From contig NZ_JMSQ01000006.1 in NCBI RefSeq assembly GCF_000696575.1, positions 310,001 to 374,000 of the forward strand: DNA of 64,000 nucleotides, read 5' to 3'. This stretch comes from Siccibacter colletis (GTDB taxonomy: Bacteria; Pseudomonadota; Gammaproteobacteria; Enterobacterales; Enterobacteriaceae). A model generated the notes under the pieces. That model saw only the letters and a list, made by a program, of their open reading frames with translations, ran no database searches and was not told the DNA's origin. This document shows, one piece after another, positions 54,832-64,000 of this stretch (positions within the stretch are counted from its first letter, which is position 1; each line of letters opens with the position of its first letter). Both the position numbers and the translations under genes were made by a program.

Positions 54832-56243
54832 TTATGACTCCTTGTACGACGCGGGATGGCGACGTTTTGGCTGCGCTCCTTCGCGACCCGGGCAAAAATC
54901 AGCGCGGGCAGGGCGATAATCAGGGCCATGCAGATATAGGTGTAGAAGAAGATATGGTGGACGTCGTCGCTCGCCGTCTGGATATGCTGGTGGCCAAACA
55001 TGCCGAGCAGCAGGCCCGCTACGGTAACGCCGATACTCATCGAAAGCTGCATCACCATCGACAGCAGACTGTTGCCGCTGCTGGCCATCTCGTCAGAGAG
55101 ATCTTTCAGCGTCAGGGTGTTCATGGCCGAGAAGCGCACCGAGTTGATCATCCCCTGCGCCACCAGCACCACCGGCAGCAGCCAGAACCAGCCCATCAGC
55201 GCCACGCCCATAAACAGCAGGCTCACCAGCGCAAGGCCGAGCGTGGAAACCACCAGCACGTGGCGGTAGCCGAAGCGGTTCACTACCTGCACCACGATGC
55301 GCTTCATGCCCATGCTGCCGAGCACCATCGGGATCATCATCAGCCCGGCGTGGAACGGCGAGAAGCCGAGGCCAATTTGCAGGAATACCGGTGTCATGAA
55401 TGGGAGCATACCGCTGCCGATACGCCCGCACAGACTGCCGAACAGCGCCAGCGAAAAGCGGCGGTTGGCAAACAGGCGCAGGCTGAACAGCGCATTGGGG
55501 TTGCCGCGCGCGTGCCAGAGATAACCCAGCAGCGCGAGTACGCCGCCGATTGCCAGCGCAGTCAGCGTTAGCGGCGTCAGGCCGAGGCTTTTATAGCCGT
55601 CCAGCGTCAGGGTCAGCGCCGCCATGCCCAGCGCCAGCAGGGCGAACCCGGAGAGGTCGAAACGGCGGGTCTGCATGGTGTAGTTGGGCATCAGCCATAG
55701 CGTGGCGATGGCCCCGGCGATGCCCACCGGCAGATTGATCAGGAAAATCCAGTGCCAGGTGGCGTACTCCACCAGCAGCCCGCCGAGCGCCGGACCAAGC
55801 AGCGGCCCGACCTGGCCTGGCAGGGTGACAAAGGTCATCGCCGCCATGTACTGCGCCCGTGGCACGATTTTCATCACCGTCAGCCGTCCGACCGGCACCA
55901 TCATTGCGCCGCCGATGCCCTGCACCACGCGCGCCGCCACCAGCTGATTCAGGGTAGAGGCGCTGGCGCAGAACAGTGAACCGAGGGTAAACAGCACGAT
56001 GGCGGTGAAGAAGATGTTGCGCACGCCAACGCGATCCGCCAGCCAGCCGCTGGCGGGCAGCATCACCGCCACCGTCAGCACGTAGGCAACGATCACCATA
56101 TGCATATGCAGCGGACTGGCCCCGAGGCTTTCCGCCATTGAGGGCAGGGCAGTATTGACAATGGTGGTATCCAGCGCCTGCATAAAGAAGCCAAAGGCGA
56201 CGATCCACAGCTGCCAGCGCACATTGTCGGGTAAATCATTCAT
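54828..56243 (-). CDS. mdtD: MdtD, MFS transporter of the mdt operon
   Basis: 471-residue, 14-span-type MFS transporter of the DHA2 group (E. coli 471). Motif A-like [14 protein letters not shown] and motif C-like [28 protein letters not shown] are present. It is not required for MdtABC drug efflux; the Salmonella orthologue (IceT) exports iron citrate. It starts one codon-gap after mdtC and overlaps baeS by four bases. Confidence 0.96.
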   Translation of the reverse strand: MNDLPDNVRWQLWIVAFGFFMQALDTTIVNTALPSMAESLGASPLHMHMVIVAYVLTVAVMLPASGWLADRVGVRNIFFTAIVLFTLGSLFCASASTLNQLVAARVVQGIGGAMMVPVGRLTVMKIVPRAQYMAAMTFVTLPGQVGPLLGPALGGLLVEYATWHWIFLINLPVGIAGAIATLWLMPNYTMQTRRFDLSGFALLALGMAALTLTLDGYKSLGLTPLTLTALAIGGVLALLGYLWHARGNPNALFSLRLFANRRFSLALFGSLCGRIGSGMLPFMTPVFLQIGLGFSPFHAGLMMIPMVLGSMGMKRIVVQVVNRFGYRHVLVVSTLGLALVSLLFMGVALMGWFWLLPVVLVAQGMINSVRFSAMNTLTLKDLSDEMASSGNSLLSMVMQLSMSIGVTVAGLLLGMFGHQHIQTASDDVHHIFFYTYICMALIIALPALIFARVAKERSQNVAIPRRTRSHK

Positions 56244-56245
56244 CG

Positions 56246-59200
56246 CTATTCACTCGCCGATACGGTCTGTTCCTGTCGGGGGCGGCGTGCGAAGCGCAGC
56301 CGCAGCTTATCGAAGAAGAGATAGATCACCGGCGTGGTGTACAGCGTCAACAGCTGGCTCATCACCAGCCCGCCGACAATGGTGATACCCAGCGGCTGAC
56401 GCAGTTCCGCCCCGTCGCCACTGGATATCACTAGCGGCAACGCGCCGAATATCGCCGCCAGCGTGGTCATCATGATCGGCCGGAAACGCAGCAGGCAGGC
56501 CTGATAGATCGCCTCGCGCGGCGTCATACCGCCCCGGCGCTCCGCCTCCAGCGCGAAATCCACCATCATAATGGCGTTCTTCTTCACGATACCTATTAAT
56601 AGCATGATGCCAATCAGCGCGATAAGGCTGAAGGGCGCATCAAACAGCTCCAGCGCCAGCAGCGCCCCGACACCCGCCGAGGGCAGAGTAGAGAGAATGG
56701 TCAACGGATGCACGTAGCTTTCATAGAGTATGCCAAGCACGATGTAGACCGTGGCGATGGCGGCGATAATCAGGATCACCTGTGAATCGAGAGTTTCCTG
56801 GAAGATCTGCGCGGTGCCGGCGAAGCTGCCGCGTACCGATGACGGCACGCCAAGCTGCGTCATGGCGCGGTCGATATCGGCGCTCGCCTGGGAGAGCGAG
56901 ACCCCGGTGGGCAGGTTAAACGCGATGGTAGAGGAGGCCGACAGCCCCTGATGGTTGACCGACAGCGGCGCGTTGGCCGGCTGCCATTTCGCGAAGTACG
57001 ACAGCGGGATCGGTTTACCCTCGTCGTTGATGACAAACATTTTCTCCAGCGCGCTGATATCCTGGGTATAGCGCGGGTCAACCTCCATCACCACTTTGTA
57101 CTGGTTCATCGCCTCGTAGATGGTGGAGATCTGGCGCTGGCCGAAGGCGTTATTCAGCAGGCCGTTAGCGTCCTGCACGCTGATGCCGAGCCGCGCCATG
57201 CTCTCCCGGTCATAGACCAGGTTCATCTCCGCGCCGTTATCCTGCTGATCGGAGTTAACGTCGGCCAGCGTCGGCAGCTTCGCCAGCGCGCTACGGATCT
57301 TCGGCTCCCACTCGCGCAGGGCGCTGAGATCGTCCGACAATAGCGTGTACTGGTAGCTGGCGTTGGACTGGCGTCCGCCGACGCGAATGTCCTGTACCGC
57401 CATCAGGAACAGGTTAGCGCCCGGCTCACTGGCAAGCTTCTTGCGCAGCCGGTCAATGATCTGCTGCGCCGACTCGTTGCGCTGGTCCCGCGCTTTCAGG
57501 GTGATAAACATCATCCCGCTGTTGACCCGCGAGCCGCCGGTGAAGCCGGTGACGTTATCCACTGCCGGATCGTCGCGGATGATCTTCATGAAATCTTCCA
57601 GCTTGCCGCGCATCGCCTGGAACGAGATGCTCTGATCGGCCTGAATGCCGCCCATCAGCACGCCGGTGTCCTGCTCCGGGAAGAAGGTTTTCGGAATGGC
57701 GATGTAGAGCCAGACGTTCAAGGCGATAGTGGCAAGAAACACCACGCCCACCAGCCGGGCGTGATCCAGCACCCAGCCGAGCGAGCGGGCGTAACCCTGA
57801 TTGAGCGCGGTCCAGAGACGGCCGATGCCGCGCGAGCGCGTCGGAGTATGCGGCCTGGTGCGCTTCAGCAGCCAGCCGCACATCATCGGCGTCAGCGTCA
57901 GGGAGACCACCATCGAGATACCGATCGCCACCGAGAGCGTGACGGCAAACTCCCGGAACAGCCTGCCCGGCAGGCCGCCCATCAGCAGCAGCGGCATAAA
58001 CACCGCCACCAGCGAGACGCTCATCGACAGCACGGTAAAGCCAACTTCCCGCACCCCCTGTAACGCCGCCTGCAGCGGTTTCATCCCCGCCTCAATATGG
58101 CGGGCGATGTTCTCCAGCACCACGATGGCGTCATCCACCACAAACCCGGTGGCGATGGTCAGCGCCATCAGCGACAGGTTATTCAGGCTGAAGCCGCACA
58201 GGTACATAGCGGCGAAGGTGCCAATCAGGGATACCGGCACCGCCACCGCAGGGATAAAGGTGGCGCGACCGGATCGCAGGAACAGAAATACCACCAGGAT
58301 CACCAGCACCACCGAGATAATCAGCGAGTGCTCCACCTCCGCCAGCGAGGCGCGAATGGTGGGCGAGCGGTCCTGGGCGATTTGCAGATCAATGGCGGCG
58401 GGGATGGTCTCCTGCAGCTCCGGCAGCCGGGCGCGGATGCTGTCCACGGTCTGAATGATGTTGGCTTCCGGCAGCTTGCGGATCATCAGCAAAATGGCCG
58501 GCTTTGCGTTGGTCATCCCGGCGTTACGCACGTCCTGCACCGAGTCGGTCACCGTCGCCACGTCGCCCAGACGCACCGCCGCGCCGTTGTTGTAGTGAAT
58601 AACCAGCGGCTGATACTCATCGGCGGTTTTCAGCTCGTCGTTGGTCTGCAACTGCCAGCGGCGGGTGTCGTCCTCCACCGCGCCCTGCGGACGGCGCACG
58701 TTGGCATTGCTGATGGCTTCCCGCACCGCATCCAGCGACACGCCCTGGTTAAACAGCGCCTGCGGGTTCAGCCCGACGCGGATCGCGGGCAGCGAGCTGC
58801 CGCCGACATCCACGTCGCCAACGCCGTCAATCTGGGCAATGGTCTGCGCCAGTTGAGTGGACGCGAAATCGTAGAGCTTACCCTGAGAGTACGTATCCGA
58901 GGTCAGCGTCAGGATCATGATCGGCGAATCCGACGGGTTAGCCTTGCGGTAGGTCGGGCGCGACGGCATCCCGCTCGGCAACAGGCTCTGCGACGCGTTG
59001 ATCGCTGCCTGCACGTCGCGCGCCGCACCGTTGATGTCGCGGCTGAAATCAAACTGCAAAATGATGCGCGTGCTGCCGAGCGAGCTGGAGGAGGTCATCT
59101 CATTGACCCCGGCGATGCGACCGAGCGCACGCTCCAGCGGGGTTGCCACCGATGACGCCATGGTTTCCGGCGACGCGCCGGGCAGGGAGGCGCTCACCAT

Positions 59201-59335
59201 GATCACCGGGAAATCCACCTGCGGCAGCGGGGCCACCGGCAGCAGCCGGAAGCCGAGCACGCCGCACAGGGTGATGGCTACCGACAGCAGGATCGTCGCC
59301 ACCGGGCGGTGAATGAACAGGGCGTAAAACTTCAC
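56246..59335 (-). CDS. mdtC: MdtC, RND efflux pump subunit
   Basis: 1029-residue inner-membrane RND transporter (E. coli 1025) that assembles with MdtB as a B2C heterotrimer to expel bile salts, novobiocin and other compounds through MdtA and TolC. RND features are present in both halves: the N-terminal span, the proton-relay aspartates in [12 protein letters not shown], and the repeated [19 protein letters not shown] segment. The start is a GTG directly after the mdtB stop, as in E. coli (MKFYALFI). A small insertion of four residues near the loop after the sixth span explains the extra length. Confidence 0.97.
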   Translation of the reverse strand: MKFYALFIHRPVATILLSVAITLCGVLGFRLLPVAPLPQVDFPVIMVSASLPGASPETMASSVATPLERALGRIAGVNEMTSSSSLGSTRIILQFDFSRDINGAARDVQAAINASQSLLPSGMPSRPTYRKANPSDSPIMILTLTSDTYSQGKLYDFASTQLAQTIAQIDGVGDVDVGGSSLPAIRVGLNPQALFNQGVSLDAVREAISNANVRRPQGAVEDDTRRWQLQTNDELKTADEYQPLVIHYNNGAAVRLGDVATVTDSVQDVRNAGMTNAKPAILLMIRKLPEANIIQTVDSIRARLPELQETIPAAIDLQIAQDRSPTIRASLAEVEHSLIISVVLVILVVFLFLRSGRATFIPAVAVPVSLIGTFAAMYLCGFSLNNLSLMALTIATGFVVDDAIVVLENIARHIEAGMKPLQAALQGVREVGFTVLSMSVSLVAVFMPLLLMGGLPGRLFREFAVTLSVAIGISMVVSLTLTPMMCGWLLKRTRPHTPTRSRGIGRLWTALNQGYARSLGWVLDHARLVGVVFLATIALNVWLYIAIPKTFFPEQDTGVLMGGIQADQSISFQAMRGKLEDFMKIIRDDPAVDNVTGFTGGSRVNSGMMFITLKARDQRNESAQQIIDRLRKKLASEPGANLFLMAVQDIRVGGRQSNASYQYTLLSDDLSALREWEPKIRSALAKLPTLADVNSDQQDNGAEMNLVYDRESMARLGISVQDANGLLNNAFGQRQISTIYEAMNQYKVVMEVDPRYTQDISALEKMFVINDEGKPIPLSYFAKWQPANAPLSVNHQGLSASSTIAFNLPTGVSLSQASADIDRAMTQLGVPSSVRGSFAGTAQIFQETLDSQVILIIAAIATVYIVLGILYESYVHPLTILSTLPSAGVGALLALELFDAPFSLIALIGIMLLIGIVKKNAIMMVDFALEAERRGGMTPREAIYQACLLRFRPIMMTTLAAIFGALPLVISSGDGAELRQPLGITIVGGLVMSQLLTLYTTPVIYLFFDKLRLRFARRPRQEQTVSASE

Positions 59336-62300
59336 TTACGCCTCCTCTTCACGGGTCGGGAAACGGCGGCGCACCGCCAGCGCCAGGCGGTCAAACAGCA
59401 GGTAAATCACCGGCGTTGTGAACAGCGTCAGCACCTGGCTGACCAGCAGCCCGCCCACCATGCCAATACCCAGCGGGCGGCGCAGCTCTGCACCGACCCC
59501 GGTCGAGAGCATCAGCGGTAGCGCCCCCAGCAGGGCGGCCAGGGTAGTCATCAGGATAGGGCGGAAGCGCAGCAGACAGGCCTGATAGATCGCCTCATAC
59601 GGCGTCATGCCCTGCTCGCGTTCGGCGGCCAGCGCGAAGTCGATCATCATGATGGCGTTTTTCTTGACGATGCCGATGAGCAGAATGATGCCGATGATGG
59701 CGATAACGTCCAGCTCCGCCCCGGCAACCATCAGGGCCAGCAGCGCACCCACTCCCGCCGACGGCAGGGTCGAGAGAATGGTGACCGGGTGAATAAAGCT
59801 CTCGTACAGCACGCCGAGCACAATGTACATCGCCACAATCGCGGAGACAATCAGCCACACCGTGCTGCCGAGCGCCGCCTGGAAGGCGAGGGTGCTGCCC
59901 TGGAACGCGGTGGTGATATCGGTCGGGAAGTTCAGCGCCTGTTCGGTGTCGGTGATGGCCTGCACCGCTTCGCCCAGCGAGTAGCCGTCCTGCACGTTAA
60001 ACGAGATGGTGGTGGACGGGAACTGGTCGAGGTGGTTGATCGTCAGCGGCCCGAAGCGTTGCTCAACCTTCGCCACCGCGCTGAGCGGCACCACGCCGCC
60101 GTCGCTGCTGGTGAGGCGAATATTATCCAGCGCATCGAGGCCCGGCGTCGCCTCGGTATTGTGCTCCAGCACCACGCGGTACTGGTTCGCCTGGGTATAA
60201 ATGGTGGAGATCAGCCGCTGGCCGAAAGCGTTATACAGCGCGTTGTCCACATCGCTCATGGTGATGCCGAGCCGGCTGGCGCTGTCGCGGTCCACTTTCA
60301 CATACGCCACCAGCCCTTTGTCCTGCCAGTCGCTGCTGACGTCCAGCAGCTCCGGGCGGGTCTTCAGTTCGTTCATCAGGGTCGGCACCCAGGTGCTGAG
60401 TGCCTCCAGCGAAGGTGCCTGAAGCGTGAACTGATACTGGGTACGGCTCACCGTGGTATCAATGGTGAGATCCTGGGTCGGCTGCAGGTAGAGCGCGACG
60501 CCCGGCACCGCTGCGACCTCACGCTGTAAGCGCTCAATGATTTCCGGCACCCGGTCATCGCGCGCATCAAGCGCTTTCAGGTTGATCTGCAACCGGCTGC
60601 TGTTGAGCGACGGGTTAGTGCCGTCCACGCCGACAAACGCCGTCATGCTCTCCACCGCCGGATCTTTCATGATCAGGTCGGAAACCTGACGCTGGCGCTG
60701 GGCCATGCTGGCGAACGAGGCCGACTGCGGTGCCTGTAAAGTGCCCTGAATAATGCCGTTGTCCTGTACCGGGAAGAAACCTTTCGGGATCAATACCCAC
60801 AGCAGGACGGTTAATGCCATCGTGCCAAGCGCCACCCCGAGGGTCAGCCACGGATGGTTCAGCACGCGCTTTAACAGCACGCCGTAGCCGGCAATCACCC
60901 GCTCGAAGAAGCGCTCCGAGGCACGTGAGAAGCGGTTCTGCTTGCGCAGGGATTCATGGCTCAGCATGCGGGCGCACATCATCGGCGTCAGGGTGAGCGA
61001 GACGATGGCCGAGATCAGTATCGCCACCGCCAGCGTCACGGCGAACTCGCGGAACAGACGGCCCACGATATCGCCCATAAACAGCAGCGGGATCAGCACG
61101 GCAATCAGTGAGAAGGTGAGGGAGATAATGGTAAAGCCGATCTCGCCTGCGCCCTTCAGCGCTGCCGCCAGCGGTTTTTCGCCCTTTTCGATGTAGCGCG
61201 AGATGTTCTCGATCACCACGATGGCGTCGTCCACCACGAAGCCGGTGGCAATGGTCAGGGCCATCAGCGTCAGATTATTGATCGAGAAGTCGAGAAACAC
61301 CATCACCGCAAAGGTGCCGATCAGCGACAGCGGCACCGCCACGGCGGGAATGATGGTCGCCGGCACGTTGCGCAGGAACAAGTAAATAATCATCACCACC
61401 AGTGCAATCGCCAGAATCAGTTCGTGCTGGGTATCGCTCACCGAGGCGCGAATATTGGTGGTGCGGTCGGTCAGGAGTTTTACCTCCACCGACTTAGGCA
61501 GGCTTTCGGTGAGCGACGGCAGCAGTTTGCGGATGCTGTCGGCGGTATCGATGATGTTGGCCCCCGGCTGACGCTGGACGTTCATCACGATGGCCTGCTC
61601 TTTATTCGCCCAGGCACCCAGCCAGCTGTTTTCCGCCCCCTGTTCAATAGTCGCCACATCACCGAGACGGATCGCCGCCCCGTTCTGATAGCCGATAATC
61701 AGGTTGCGGTACTCCTCTGCCGACTGCATCTGGTCGTTAGCGGAGAGGGTGATGGCGCGGGTCGGGCCGTCAAGGCTGCCTTTGGCGGAGTTCACGTTGG
61801 CGCTGGTGATGGCGGTGCGCACGGTTTCACTGGTCAGCCCGAGGGCGGCAAGTGCCGGGGCGTTGAGCTTCACGCGCACCGCCGGGCGCTGGCCGCCGGA
61901 GAGCGTAACCAGCCCGACGCCGTTGACCTGCGAGATCTTCTGCGCCACGCGGGTCTCAACCATATCTTCTACCTGGGTCATCGGCAGGGCAGAGGAGGTG
62001 ACGGCGAGGGTCATCACCGGCGGATCGGCCGGGTTCACTTTGTTATAGACCGGAGGATTGGGCAGGTCGGAAGGCAGCAGATTGGTGGCGGCATTGATCG
62101 CCGCCTGCACTTCCTGCTCCGCCACGTCCAGCGGCAGGGTGAGCTGGAACTGCAGCGTCACCACCGAGGCACCGCCGGCGCTCTGGGAGGACATCTGCTT
62201 CAGGCCGGACATCTGGCCGAACTGGCGCTCCAGCGGGGCGGTGATGGCTGACGTTACCACGTCCGGGCTGGCACCCGGATAGAGGGTAATCACCTGAATG

Positions 62301-62458
62301 GTCGGGTAGTCCACCTCCGGCAGCGCCGACACCGGCAGGAAGCGGTAGCCGATAATCCCGGCCAGCAGAATGGCGATCATCAGCAGCGTGGTCGCCACCG
62401 GACGCATGATAAACAGGCGTGACGGGCCGCCGGTGGCGCTGGGCGGTAATACCTGCAT
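59336..62458 (-). CDS. mdtB: MdtB, RND efflux pump subunit
   Basis: 1040-residue inner-membrane RND transporter, the same length as in E. coli, partner of MdtC. N-terminal [27 protein letters not shown], proton-relay aspartates in [16 protein letters not shown], and the [20 protein letters not shown] segment are present. Its start codon overlaps the mdtA stop by one base (TGATG). Second gene of mdtABCD-baeSR. Confidence 0.98.
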   Translation of the reverse strand: MQVLPPSATGGPSRLFIMRPVATTLLMIAILLAGIIGYRFLPVSALPEVDYPTIQVITLYPGASPDVVTSAITAPLERQFGQMSGLKQMSSQSAGGASVVTLQFQLTLPLDVAEQEVQAAINAATNLLPSDLPNPPVYNKVNPADPPVMTLAVTSSALPMTQVEDMVETRVAQKISQVNGVGLVTLSGGQRPAVRVKLNAPALAALGLTSETVRTAITSANVNSAKGSLDGPTRAITLSANDQMQSAEEYRNLIIGYQNGAAIRLGDVATIEQGAENSWLGAWANKEQAIVMNVQRQPGANIIDTADSIRKLLPSLTESLPKSVEVKLLTDRTTNIRASVSDTQHELILAIALVVMIIYLFLRNVPATIIPAVAVPLSLIGTFAVMVFLDFSINNLTLMALTIATGFVVDDAIVVIENISRYIEKGEKPLAAALKGAGEIGFTIISLTFSLIAVLIPLLFMGDIVGRLFREFAVTLAVAILISAIVSLTLTPMMCARMLSHESLRKQNRFSRASERFFERVIAGYGVLLKRVLNHPWLTLGVALGTMALTVLLWVLIPKGFFPVQDNGIIQGTLQAPQSASFASMAQRQRQVSDLIMKDPAVESMTAFVGVDGTNPSLNSSRLQINLKALDARDDRVPEIIERLQREVAAVPGVALYLQPTQDLTIDTTVSRTQYQFTLQAPSLEALSTWVPTLMNELKTRPELLDVSSDWQDKGLVAYVKVDRDSASRLGITMSDVDNALYNAFGQRLISTIYTQANQYRVVLEHNTEATPGLDALDNIRLTSSDGGVVPLSAVAKVEQRFGPLTINHLDQFPSTTISFNVQDGYSLGEAVQAITDTEQALNFPTDITTAFQGSTLAFQAALGSTVWLIVSAIVAMYIVLGVLYESFIHPVTILSTLPSAGVGALLALMVAGAELDVIAIIGIILLIGIVKKNAIMMIDFALAAEREQGMTPYEAIYQACLLRFRPILMTTLAALLGALPLMLSTGVGAELRRPLGIGMVGGLLVSQVLTLFTTPVIYLLFDRLALAVRRRFPTREEEA

Positions 62459-63693
62459 CAGGAACGCGCTCCCTGAGAACCGGCGCGGGTGTTAGCCGCT
62501 GGCGCGGCGTCAGCGCTCTGGGCTTCCACCACCTCCACGCTGGCGCCCTCGGTGAGGCGGTCGATACCGTCGGTCACCACGCGATCGCCCGCTGAGAGCC
62601 CGGCATCAATCACCACGGTCTGGCTGTTCTGGATGCCCGGCGTCACGAGGTGCTTACTTACTTTATTCTCACTGTTGAGTACCCAGACGAAATTACCTTC
62701 GTTACCCATCTGCAAGGCGGCGGCGGGGATCACGACCGCGTTGTGCTGGGTATCCACCAGCATACGGGCATTGACGAACTGGTTAGGGAACAGCACGTCA
62801 TCTTCATTGTTAAAACGCGCTTTCAGCTTGATGGTGCCGGTGGTGCTGTCGATCTGGTTATCGAGGCTCAGCAGCGTGCCGGTGGTGATTTTCCGTTTGT
62901 TGGTGCGATCCCAGGCCTCGACGCTGAGGGTGCCGTTTTTGCGCGCCTGCATCACCGTCGGGATCTCGCTCTCCGGCAGGGTAAACACCAGATCAATCGG
63001 GTGCGTCTGGGTCAGCACCACAATCCCGGCGGTATCGCCGCTGGAGATCTGATTGCCGACGTCCACCTGTTTTAAGCCCACGCGGCCATCGATAGGGGCG
63101 GTGATGCGGCTCCAGTCCAGCTGTAGTTGGGCGCTCGCCACCGCGGCCTGATCGGCTTTGATGGTGCCAGCGGATTCCGCTACCAGCGCCTGCTGGGTGT
63201 CCAGCTCCTGACGGGAAACGAGATTGGTTTTCACCAGCTGCTGGTAGCGGGCCAGATCGCGCTTCGCATTAGCCAGCGTCGCCTGGTCGCGCGCCAGCTG
63301 GCCCTGCGCCTGGGCAAGGGCCACCTTAAACTGGCTCGGGTCGATCTCGGCCAGCAGATCGCCGGCTTTAACCTGCTGCCCTTCTTCGAAATGCAGCGCC
63401 AGTAGCTGGCCATCAACGCGGCTGCGCACCGTGACGGTGTTAGCGGCGGTCACAGTGCCAAGCCCGGTCAGATAGCGGGGAACCGATTCGCTGCGTGCCG
63501 TGGCTGCCTGCACCGGGGCCAGCATGGCACCGCGCATGCCGCGACGACCTTCCGCGCCCGCGCGGGCAGCGCTGCCCTGGGCCTGCGGTGTGCCTTCGGT
63601 AGAGGTGCTATAACGCCACCAGGCAACGGCGGCAATAATCAGAACAACAACACCCGCGAGCATGACCCACCGGGATTTCTGCATACCTTTCAT
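62458..63693 (-). CDS. mdtA: MdtA, periplasmic adaptor of the MdtABC-TolC pump
   Basis: Membrane-fusion protein linking MdtBC to TolC. The ATG at 63693 gives 411 residues and the [10 protein letters not shown] start parallel to E. coli (MKGSYKSRWV, 415 residues); an ATG nine codons upstream (63720) is also open. An N-terminal anchor (about 9-27) is followed by the lipoyl half-motif [31 protein letters not shown], the alpha-hairpin ([26 protein letters not shown]) and the second lipoyl half ([22 protein letters not shown]). First gene of the operon; BaeR is expected to act upstream. Confidence 0.96.
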   Translation of the reverse strand: MKGMQKSRWVMLAGVVVLIIAAVAWWRYSTSTEGTPQAQGSAARAGAEGRRGMRGAMLAPVQAATARSESVPRYLTGLGTVTAANTVTVRSRVDGQLLALHFEEGQQVKAGDLLAEIDPSQFKVALAQAQGQLARDQATLANAKRDLARYQQLVKTNLVSRQELDTQQALVAESAGTIKADQAAVASAQLQLDWSRITAPIDGRVGLKQVDVGNQISSGDTAGIVVLTQTHPIDLVFTLPESEIPTVMQARKNGTLSVEAWDRTNKRKITTGTLLSLDNQIDSTTGTIKLKARFNNEDDVLFPNQFVNARMLVDTQHNAVVIPAAALQMGNEGNFVWVLNSENKVSKHLVTPGIQNSQTVVIDAGLSAGDRVVTDGIDRLTEGASVEVVEAQSADAAPAANTRAGSQGARS

Positions 63694-63805
63694 ATGGCGT
63701 GATTTTCTCTTCCATAACATTAGCGGGGATGATAACCCGTCGGGCTGCCGGCTGCACAGCGTGAGCCGGGCGGCATAATCAGCTAAGTGTAGTAATCCCT
63801 GCGGG

Positions 63806-63823
63806 TAGAAAGATGGAGGAAAT
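63806..63823 (-). promoter_or_regulatory. Putative BaeR box upstream of mdtA
   Basis: On the minus strand the segment reads ATTTCCTCCATCTTTCTA. The left part agrees with the BaeR consensus (TTTTTCTCCAT...) at nine of eleven positions, while the right part is degenerate. It lies about 115-130 bases before the mdtA start. Position and partial match fit BaeR control, but the site is not certain. Confidence 0.45.
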
Positions 63824-63881
63824 ATGAAACAACGTCGAGATTCGTCTGAATGAGGCAGGGTAAGGGGGGGATGCGGTAAAC

Positions 63882-64000
63882 GGTGGGTGCACTGCGTTTA
63901 CCCACCCTACAACTAATGGTACGTCGCTAAACGGTGGGTGCGCTGCGCTTACCCACCCTACAACTACTGCCATCCCGTAGGGTGGGTAAGCAACGCGCAC
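63882..64000. repeat. Cluster of three REP-like palindromes
   Basis: Two inverted copies (63882-63910, 63933-63961) and one direct copy (63977 to the window end, cut off) of the GTAGGGTGGGTAA..GCACCCACC unit seen at 47.9-48.8 kb, about 20 bases apart. They lie upstream of the mdtA promoter region and may continue outside the window. Confidence 0.85.

Noticed and set aside
54834-55571. Long plus-strand frames under mdtABCD-baeS (for example 54834-55571 and 58097-59155)
   Set aside because: All are antisense to well-conserved efflux and kinase genes and rich in His, Gln and Arg, typical of shadow frames.

Overview
The window is a piece of an enterobacterial chromosome (gammaproteobacterium, family Enterobacteriaceae). 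Most genes match Escherichia coli K-12 genes at residue level, and their order follows, in reverse, the E. coli segment that runs from mdtABCD-baeSR past fbaB, thiMD, mrp, metG, bglX, cdd and mgl to galS. The coding sequence is GC-rich, clearly more so than E. coli. An Enterobacter, Leclercia, Lelliottia or Kosakonia type relative is plausible, but the genus cannot be fixed from sequence reading alone. I saw no rRNA, tRNA, CRISPR array, prophage or intact insertion sequence.

Layout. 1-5.3 kb: the 3' end of yeiB, then galS and the galactose/methyl-galactoside importer mglBAC, with readable CRP and GalS sites. 5.3-7.5 kb: a two-gene unit of unknown function and an AI-2E-family membrane protein, in the place where E. 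coli has yeiS-preT-preA. 7.6-17.2 kb: sanA, cdd, yohK-yohJ, dusC, a divergent LysR regulator and exported metallo-beta-lactamase-fold protein, yohP, yohF, yohD, yohC, pbpG. 17.2-22.2 kb: a GNAT acetyltransferase, dld, bglX. 22.3-27.6 kb: the osmF-yehYXW compatible-solute importer, yohO, mlrA, yehS. 27.6-31.6 kb: metG, a small lipoprotein, mrp. 31.6-38.2 kb: a GNAT enzyme, the yegL-pphC-yegI signalling triad, an isolated rcnB, an MFS exporter and an unassigned stretch. 38.2-41.2 kb: TPP riboswitch-thiM-thiD and fbaB. 41.2-47.9 kb: an operon of an enolase-superfamily dehydratase with a five-part Dpp/Opp-type ABC importer. 47.9-48.8 kb: a tandemly duplicated 411-bp non-coding repeat bounded by short palindromes. 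48.8-51.4 kb: yegS, the sRNA gene cyaR, trhP (yegQ). 51.6-52.7 kb: an AT-rich orphan gene pair. 52.7-63.7 kb: the mdtABCD-baeSR drug-efflux and envelope-stress operon (minus strand), and again palindromic repeats up to the end.

How the genes work together. Several units serve uptake of carbon sources and osmolytes: mglBAC, osmF-yehYXW and the new dehydratase/ABC operon. They show catabolite-type control: CRP sites lie in front of galS, mglB, cyaR, yohJ and probably the dehydratase operon, which also has a good Cra match. Envelope functions are frequent (sanA, pbpG, mlrA, baeSR-mdtABCD, cyaR).

The parts least explained by known biology are the dehydratase/ABC operon, the AT-rich pair between trhP and baeR, the two-gene unit after mglC, the 411-bp tandem repeat, and the displaced yegL-pphC-yegI triad, whose kinase has an altered catalytic loop. 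No wholly new multi-gene system can be proven from the sequence; these are the best candidates.
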